Positions 57,041 through 64,000 of a stretch of DNA of 64,000 bases are shown here, in pieces. Under the pieces are notes generated by a model. It did not search any database, had not been told where the DNA came from, and worked only from the letters and a program-made list of their open reading frames with translations. Origin of the DNA: Balaenoptera acutorostrata. Lineage: Eukaryota; Chordata; Mammalia; Artiodactyla; Balaenopteridae. The stretch covers positions 45,010,910 to 45,074,909 of the forward strand of contig NC_080067.1 of the NCBI RefSeq assembly GCF_949987535.1, written 5' to 3'. How positions within the stretch are numbered: the first letter of the stretch is position 1; the number at the start of each line of letters is the position of its first letter. Both the position numbers and the translations under genes were made by a program.

Positions 57041-57491
57041 GCTCAGAAAGCTCAGCATCCACTGGATCTGGTGGGCAATCAGGTGTAGGAGTGAGTTTTC
57101 CCTTCCCTAAGTATAGTGATGTTTGTTTCATTTGCTCTCATATGGACAGACATACATGGATTCCACTTCCCCCCACAGCCAACGAATGCCATGAGAGAAC
57201 AAGAAATAAAGTCCTATGGCATCGAAAAGAACAGTGTTACCCTTACAAGTACAAAATGTTTTTTATTTTATCCAGTGTTGACAGAAATCATACTATTGCA
57301 TACTTCCCAGCAATCTTAATTTTAAAAATACATGATATTCACTTTCCTTCCTGACTAGGGTAGTGCTTATCAAAATTCTCACCCAGAACTATTGAAAGCA
57401 GAAATAGTGAACATGTATGTTATTGTTACGGGGTGTGGGAAGAAGTAGCCATATGGAAACCTCAACCTTTTTTTAGGTCTTCTGTTTTAAC
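57041..57491. other. Unassigned DNA
   Basis: Nothing recognised. The overlapping frames at 57091-57354 show no family resemblance. Confidence 0.4.
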
Positions 57492-57506
57492 TTTAAAATT
57501 AATGCA

Positions 57507-57657
57507 GGGACTTCCCTGGCAGTCCAGTGGTTAAGACTCCATGTTTCCACTGCAGGGGGGCACGGGTTCGATCCCTGGTCAGGGAACTAAGATCCCACAT
57601 GCCATGCAGCGCAGCCAAAAAATAAAATACATAAATAAATAAAAATCTTTAAAAAAA
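57507..57657 (+). mobile_element. Short Bov-tA/CHR-type SINE
   Basis: It starts GGGACTTCCCTGGCAGTCCAG, has box B GGTTCGATCCC and an AATAAAATACATAAATAAATAA tail. The flanks are imperfect duplications, TAAAATTAATG (57494-57504) and TAAAATTACTG (57658-57668). Confidence 0.9.
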
Positions 57658-57668
57658 TAAAATTACTG

Positions 57669-58914
57669 TAAACCTTGGACTTCGTTTTAAAATCATGCAT
57701 TTGCCATCCATGGAGTGAAAGTGATATCCTGGGAAATTGTGCCCTAGTCTTAGGCTCCACGTACCCCTGGCCTGTTGCTGGCACACCCAGTTTGCCAGGT
57801 TCAGAAGTAGGGTTTACAAGTTTGAAAGATATTTAAACTTAATGAAAAAAATAAATTCTACCCTTAAACACTTAGGCTATATTAAGGAAAATAAAATACA
57901 ACTTATATAGATGACATAAGGGCTATACCCATCATAAACACATACAAGATCTCAGAGAAGCAGAGTACTTCAAAAGGGGAGAAGTTGCAGGAAGTTTTCA
58001 GGAAAAGGCAACATTCCAGGCAGTAAGAATCTTCCTTTATGTGTTCCGTGAAACGTGGATCAGGATCTACTTTGTAGTTTTTCTGTTTCTTTCTCCCACA
58101 TTTAGTCTGAGAACACCTCACCTCACAGCTTCTGATAATCTCATTCTTTCGAATTCTTTTGTTTGCTGCAAGTTGGGAAACAATAAAATTATGTTTGCTT
58201 GAGAATTGTTTTCTAAAGAAAACTCTAAATGAAGACTTTACAGGTAAAATGGGTGGGCTTAGGGACTGTGTGACGGGTGTTTGGAACTCAGAGCACCTAT
58301 TATCCAGGAGACATGTTCCAATGTAGTATAGAGTTTTCCGAGAGACCAGTCTCCAGATAATTGAGGTGATGTTGTATTATTTGATGATAACATATACACT
58401 ATAATGCATTATTACTCTTTTGTTTCTGTTTTTAAAGGTTATCTTTATCATTGTTTTATTTCAACTCATGCATGGACTGACTCGTTCCAAGTTTTTGAGC
58501 CCCTGATCTTAAATTGGGGTTTTAATGACTTCTTGATGTTCCAAGAGGATTAAGTGAAGTGGGGGAGTGGGACAGTCAGGGAAAGCGGTTGAAGGGAGAG
58601 ATAGGGCAGGTCACACAGAACCTGATATGAGGTCCTGCTGGACCCAGGGGCTTAGGCTCTCCCTATAGTTGAGGGGAGGCAAGAAGGGTTTCAAGCAGTT
58701 GACTGACCTAAGGACGGGCTTAGCATTTTAGGTTGTTCCTTCCGGCAGGTGATAAATCCTCAACCAAGGAGAGTGGAAACAAAGAGGGTATGCTGTGGAC
58801 ACAATTAGGAAGTCAAAATGGCAGAACTGGGTGACTAATGGGCAATGGGTTTAGAGTGGGCCAGGAGAAGGTGTCAAGGTACAGACCCATGTTTGGAGGG
58901 GCTAGAGAGATACA
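57669..58914. other. Unassigned DNA
   Basis: Nothing recognised. Confidence 0.4.
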
Positions 58915-59130
58915 CTAATAAAAACCATGAAAATTACAAACATATTGAGCACCTACTCTGTGCCTAGTGAAAGACCGAATGATTTACATGAATTTTAATC
59001 ATCAGTCCTCATAGCAATACTTGGAATTTGGTACAATTAGTGTTCCCATTTTAAGGATGATGAAACTGAGGCTCGGGGTGGGTCACCCGGCCCAAGAGCG
59101 CACAGCTAGAATGGAGCAGAGATAGGCACC
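58915..59130 (-). repeat. MIR SINE (reverse)
   Basis: ATTGAGCACCTACTCTGTGCC, CCCATTTTAAGGATGATGAAAC, GAGGCTCGG and GCACAGCTAGAATGG are in reversed MIR order. Confidence 0.75.
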
Positions 59131-59199
59131 ACGGGAATGACAAGAGAGACAATAATTGCTGTCCTTAGGAAGACAGGCACTTAAGCAATTTCTTTATGG

Positions 59200-59375
59200 G
59201 TGGCTGGCACTTTATTGTACGCAAAACACTTTAAAATATGTTATTTTAGTTGATCCTCACAAAACATTGTGTAGTAGACTTTGTCATCATTTTACAGATG
59301 ATGAAAGCGAGATGTGAAGAGTGAGTCAGTTGTCTAAGGTCACACAGTGGGTAGGTGGCATGTCTGGTTCAGGTA
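59200..59375 (-). repeat. MIR SINE (reverse)
   Basis: AAAACACTTTAAAATATG, TTGATCCTCACAAAACATTG, CATTTTACAGATGATG and AAGGTCACACAGTGGG show the reversed MIR core. Confidence 0.75.
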
Positions 59376-59479
59376 AGAGGTCTGAGTACTTTGCAGACCA
59401 CTACGGCTTCTGCTTTACCAGCACCACTGGTGAGATACCACTGCTGCTCATGCTGTTCCATGTCATTCATGGGGAAAGG

Positions 59480-59700
59480 CTGGAGAGGATAGATTCTGGA
59501 ATCAGACTGCTTTGGTTTGCATGGCGTTTCTCCTTTAAGACCTTGGTCAAGTGACTTAATCTCTGAGAGTCTGTTTTCTTATCTAGGTAATGGGAATAAT
59601 AATTGCATCTTTTGCTATTTTTATGGGGCTGAAGTCATAATTTTACAAAGATAATTTATGCAAAGTGCCTGGCACCTAATAAAATTCAATAAATGTTAAT
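59480..59700 (+). repeat. MIR SINE
   Basis: ATTCTGGAATCAGACTGC, CCTTGGTCAAGTGACTTAATC, AGGTAATGGGAATAATAATTGC and AAAGTGCCTGGCACC show a nearly complete forward MIR. Three MIRs lie within 800 bp here. Confidence 0.85.
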
Positions 59701-61479
59701 AGTAATAATAGTAGTTCTAAGAAATGACACACAGTTAGCTGTGGAAGGAAATATTAAAATATACAGAATTGCATTTGCAATGAACTTGAAAGGATTTCAG
59801 AAGATATCGAAGGAGCAATACTGGGGTTGAGAGGTTAACAGTATTTTTAATCCTAAAGATGACTTTTGTTTAGGCTGGCAGTAGGATTTATGATCAGGAG
59901 AGTTAAATGATTAGAAATGTACTTAAAGAAAAGCAATTAGGCAACCCAATGCAACCCAGTAACTGGTGAGAGTCAACAAGGTCCTGAACATGGTGGTAGT
60001 GGAGGGAATAGAGAAGAAGGGATGGGCAGGTCTGAGGTGCTGCAGAGCATGTTAGGAGAGCTCCTCCCAGCATGCATTTGGGTTGCTTCTTCACAATATC
60101 ATTTGGTGAGTACCTAAGAACTGCAAACTCATTTTCCAATGGGACTAAGCCAAAAATCTAATCTGGACAGCATTTGCTACACTACAGTGAAATGCATTCC
60201 AGAATCAGGTATAAATGATTTGGGAGTTACATGTTGTTCTGATTGCCTGCACTTTGTTTTTGTCCTTTGGCACAGGAAACCTGGACTTGGTGTATGGACT
60301 CACTCATCCACCTTTGCTATTCTGTGTGCATTCTGAGAGGTGTTTCTTTGCTGACTTGTGTGCTTACATGTATTTGAGTTTTCTGCTTCAAGCATGGTAT
60401 CTAGAATTTTTTTTTTTCAAAATGTAGAAATATATAAGATGCAAAAATATCTATATCCTAGTGGTTAGTATTTCTGTCTCAGTCGAGTTTTCATGGTTGT
60501 CCTGCTGAAACCAAGCTGAATTAACTTTGAGTAATCAATTTAAAATGACTACTAATAGTGTTTTAATTCCTCATATCCTAGATTTAGTAGAAGTGGTTAG
60601 ACTTTTTGCAATGAGCTGGGTCTTCATTCTGTAATGATAACGTCACAATGTCTGTGATGTAAAACTAGCAAAAGCTCTTGAGAATATCATGCACAATTTT
60701 AGGAAAAGGAGAGAGGGGACATTTAAGCCTAAAGGATGCTTTGCAACATAACATTGGGCTGGCTCACCCTGTCTGACAATCCTGGATCCACTGGGGCTGT
60801 CTTGTGCAGTTGGATGGAGTTGTAGGTGCTTATTCAGATTAGGGCACAGGGCTGACATGGGTGATCTGGTTGTAGGTATACCCTTCCAAGTGGATACCCT
60901 CCCACCCATCATTCCAGGAGAATCTTAGGGGCTGAAAGCATCTCAGAGTCAAGGTGACCAACGACTTAAACCATGATAATTGGGTTTTTACTTAAGATGT
61001 TTCTTTTTGGCATCTGTTCAAATGAGCTCAGGTGATTGGCACGCTCAGAGCTGGCAGTCAAAGGCTTTTATGTCCTAACGCCTAGGAACATAGCCTGGTT
61101 GGTCAAACAAGAATAAAGAATGAGCTACCACAATGATTCCTATCATCATAGTGTATGCTTGTAAGTTCCACTATGTACGAAGCAATGAATAATGCTACTG
61201 AGGCCTTGCATAGTGAGGCCAGGATCACCTCACTAAGTGATTGTCACCATAAAACCATAGTCCCTCTGCAACTCATCGGACATTCAGAATGTTCTTAAAG
61301 TGCTAGAAACAGGCAAATCAAATCTCTTCTGAAGTCTACTACCTCATATATGCCTCATGTGCCCATAACTTACCTGAATGAATCCTTTAAATGAGCTGTT
61401 GATGTCCTATTAGCCATTTTTTTCCTCCCAAAGAAATTCATGTTCAGCTGCAAGGTAACTTCCCTGTGTGAAATTTACA
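59701..61479. other. Unassigned DNA
   Basis: No gene or clear repeat. No open frame has a recognisable family. Confidence 0.4.
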
Positions 61480-62320
61480 GGTCTGTCAGCCATAAAAAAC
61501 ATTAATGCATAATACATAAACAAAACCTATGCTGTTTTTGCTAAAAAAAAAAAAATGGCAAAGAAAAAAGAAAGGAGTTTAGTCTCTGCTTTCTAAAGGG
61601 AGAAAACATGAACCTTGCATTTTTATTTTTGATGTCTTTTTGCCTTTAAATATATGAGATGACTATTAATGCCCATATTCACAGCAGGGTAAGGAGGGAA
61701 GTGCAGTAAATTGTAAAGCACATTTACATTATAACAAGGCCCATGGAAGCATTGTAATTCACACAGTTATTTCAACAGAGGTTTGGACTCTGTCCAATTT
61801 AATTTTCTGAAGTTGGGCTGTGCAGCTGGGTCATTCCTGGTCTAATCTGGGAAATGTATCTCTTAAGGTTGTGGATCAGAATGCCAGCCTCCCAGCTGTC
61901 ACCAAGGAGCATCATTTGCAGCCACTGAGGTCCGAGGGCAAAGCATCAGAATCACTTTATGTGGACACAGCCGCCTAGCTAGCTTCATAAATTCTGTTGC
62001 AAAGAGCAATAATCAATATTTCATGTTTAATGATGCAGGGCTAAAATTAGTATAGATTTTATGTCTTCTACTTTTCCAAATTATGCAAACATTAGTAACC
62101 CCTTTTTTAGTGCCCTTATTACATTTCCATTAAAAAAAAGGGCAATGGGGTGGTGGAGGAGGGGATTGAGGAAGCCTGATGATGTTTAATTGAATGATTG
62201 AATAGTCAAAAGTAATTTTGGCTTTTAACTTTTGTTAAATAGTTACCCTTAGGTTAATAATGAAATTATTCCCAACTCAAAAATTATGTGTGTAAGTGGT
62301 ACAGGTTCTGTCACCCATAG
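61480..62320. other. Candidate conserved noncoding element
   Basis: A repeat-poor stretch with many TAAT, ATTA and TTTAAT cores, including TTAATGCATAATACATAAAC and AATAATCAATATTTCATG. Its texture resembles deeply conserved enhancers. No alignment was possible; low confidence. Confidence 0.3.
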
Positions 62321-63381
62321 CTACACAATGAAGTAAATTATAGATTGTTTCCACATGTTTTAAGTTACCTTAAATACTCTAGGATATGCTGAGAATAAAA
62401 TGGCCAGGGCATAAGTCAGAAAAGTTAAAAGGTTGCCACTTAGACACAAGTACACTTTAGAGAAAAAGCAATTTTGAGTGGATTTCTGATTTTAAGCTTG
62501 TCCAAAGAATATACCCTGCTTGTTTAGACAGTAAAAGTGGCAGGGACAGAAGAAAAAGAGAAGAGATTTTTATTATTGGTCAGGTTAAGGGGCTGCCCAA
62601 GTGGCCACAGAGATGAGCTTGTCTAGCCTCTTAGGTGTATTCTCCTGTTTGTGACAGGAGAAAGCCCTGCAGGATTAAGGTGGGATGGGGAAGCCAGACA
62701 CAAAATAACAAAATCCAGAATCCGCCATCCAGTCTAACAGTTCATACCTAAGTGATGACTTCAGAACAACTCTGATGACAGTGGGAAGCACGGGCTTTGT
62801 TTGGCAAGTAGTCGATCAGTTATTCCCCCAAGAGTACAGCCTACATTTCACAGCCACTCATAACACAGATTTCATTTGGAGAAATGAGATTAAGGAATAT
62901 GGAATGCTCTATGTCTGGGTTGTACGTGAACAGTTCAACTTGCACTTTGCAGAGGGGCTTAGCCCACGTGTCAAAAAGACAGAAGTTAAAATGAGCATGG
63001 TAGAAAGTGTACCCTTATCTGGTGAATCAAACTGAGCCAGAAAATTGAGTTAGGCCCTTGAGTTGGGACAACTTCTCTAATAGGGGTCAACCATCAAACA
63101 GACATGTTCTTCTGTTAGTTAATGTGATTAATTAATAGTATTAATTGAACTTGTTGGATTATAGAAAAGGAATGGAAAGGATAGGGCAAACCAAAGAAAA
63201 CGTAAGATCCTTGAGGCATCTGAGCTAGAGTCCAGGGAGAAGACAGACGACCCACTTAAAAGGGTGATTGAAAGAGTTGAATGAAGTGACTGTATAGACA
63301 TGGGCAGGGTGTAGGGAGAACCACAGGGGATGGTGAAGCATCTGGGGCTATCAATAGCTGGAAGGGCAAGAGGAGGGAAGG
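62321..63381. other. Unassigned DNA with an 86-codon open frame
   Basis: The frame at 62775-63035 (plus) starts with ATG and is 86 codons long but matches nothing I know and has no clear splice or promoter context. I treat it as chance. The rest shows nothing. Confidence 0.35.
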
Positions 63382-63549
63382 GGGACTTCCCTGGTGGTCC
63401 AGTGGTTAAGACTTCACCTTCCAGTGCAGGGGGTGTGGGTTCAGTCCCTGGTCAGGGAGCTAAGATCCCACATGCCTCGGAGCCAAAAAACCAAAACATA
63501 AAACAGCAGCAATATTGTAACAAATTCAATAAAGACTTTAAAACAAAAA
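63382..63549 (+). mobile_element. Bov-tA/CHR-type SINE, diverged
   Basis: It begins GGGACTTCCCTGGTGGTCCAG and has a box B-like GGTTCAGTCCC and a degenerate A-rich tail. The B box has lost its CpG, so it is older than the copies at 25653 and 33053. Flanks are GGGAA-rich on both sides, which hides any target duplication. Confidence 0.88.
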
Positions 63550-63620
63550 TGAAAAACATAAAAAAAGAGAAGGGGAAGGAAGGGAAGGGAAGAAAGGGAA
63601 AGAAATGTCTTGGGGGGCGA
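63550..63620 (+). repeat. Purine-rich (GGGAA)n tract
   Basis: Imperfect GGAAGGGAAGGGAAG units follow the SINE tail. It may have grown from the tail or from the GAGGGAAGGG at the insertion site. Confidence 0.7.
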
Positions 63621-64000
63621 GAAAATGGAGTAGTTATGGAAACGTGGCGAGAATGACCATGTGGGAGAGGCCACCACCCCATGGCAGCTGTGACCTTCAG
63701 TGACGCCAGCCTGTACTCCAGTAAGAGAGGGGAGCACAGGGAATAAATGCCCCAACTTCTCTCTTCTGCTCCCCTCTGATCGCGTGCCAGTTCCTCCCAC
63801 TGCTCAAACCCTGTCCTAAACCACAGAACAAAGGGCCCTGCTTGATAAAGTCTAATTTTGACCCTCCCAGAGCACAGGGGAGAGTGGAGATGAGTAAAGA
63901 GTGTAGATGGGGAGATGCTGGTCAAGGGGTACCAAGTTTCAGTTATGCAAGATGAGTAACTTCTAGAGACCTAATATACAACTGGTACTGTAGTTAACAG
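63621..64000. other. Unassigned DNA
   Basis: Nothing recognised. The minus-strand frames across 63441-63925 read through the SINE and purine tract and are not genes. Confidence 0.4.

Noticed and set aside
62775..63035. 86-codon ATG-initiated open frame
   Set aside because: No family resemblance, no splice sites or promoter that I can support, and a length within chance for a 64-kb AT-rich window.
63452..63925. 157-codon open frame on the minus strand
   Set aside because: It crosses the SINE at 63382 and the GGGAA tract; the repetitive part explains the open frame.
1..64000. CRISPR arrays, bacterial operons, phage or toxin genes
   Set aside because: None seen; the repeats are all mammalian SINE, LINE, LTR, DNA-transposon or simple repeats.

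Overview
The window is mammalian nuclear DNA, almost certainly from a cetacean or close cetartiodactyl. The evidence is a set of tRNA-derived SINEs of the CHR / Bov-tA type, which share a head beginning GACTTCCCTGGTGG with RNA polymerase III box A and box B. Their youngest members carry a 3' module I associate with dolphin and whale copies. They sit beside a young artiodactyl-type L1 and an artiodactyl-type ERV LTR. I saw no BovB (expected in ruminants) and no PRE-1 (pig). The species is inferred, not proven. I recognise no host protein-coding exon, tRNA, rRNA or other functional RNA gene, so the window looks like intergenic or deep intronic DNA with layers of repeats of very different age.

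Layout. 1-6137: an old, decayed, nearly full-length L1 on the minus strand, its 3' end beyond the window. 6138-18348: unassigned DNA with old repeats (MLT1-like, L2, MIR, MER5A) and a broken ERV-L pol relic (13190-15010, minus). 18349-26465: the centrepiece, a full-length young L1 on the plus strand between perfect 16-bp target-site duplications. It has an intact ORF1, intact endonuclease and reverse-transcriptase regions in ORF2, a 5' UTR containing three tandem ~366-bp monomers, and a SINE inserted 32 codons before the ORF2 stop. 26466-33036: MLT1-like and MIR repeats, an L1 3' fragment, a decayed ~24-bp minisatellite split by a dispersed repeat, and a minus-strand LTR-like repeat. 33037-48250: three SINEs, nested LTRs, L2, MIR, MER5A, a TG/GA microsatellite and a possible conserved noncoding block. 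48251-53445: two copies of one LTR-like family, one nested in an ancient L1, then a second ancient L1 carrying a SINE. 53446-64000: mostly unassigned AT-rich DNA with three SINEs, an L1 3' end, MIRs and another possible conserved noncoding block.

The only autonomous machinery is that of L1. ORF1p (RNA-binding trimer) and ORF2p (endonuclease plus reverse transcriptase) would copy L1 RNA and, in trans, SINE RNA. The SINEs here carry the expected marks of that process: A-rich tails and 11-16 bp target duplications. One such SINE landed in, and truncated, the ORF2 of the youngest L1 in the window. Family names for the old LTR-like repeats are approximate because no library search was possible.
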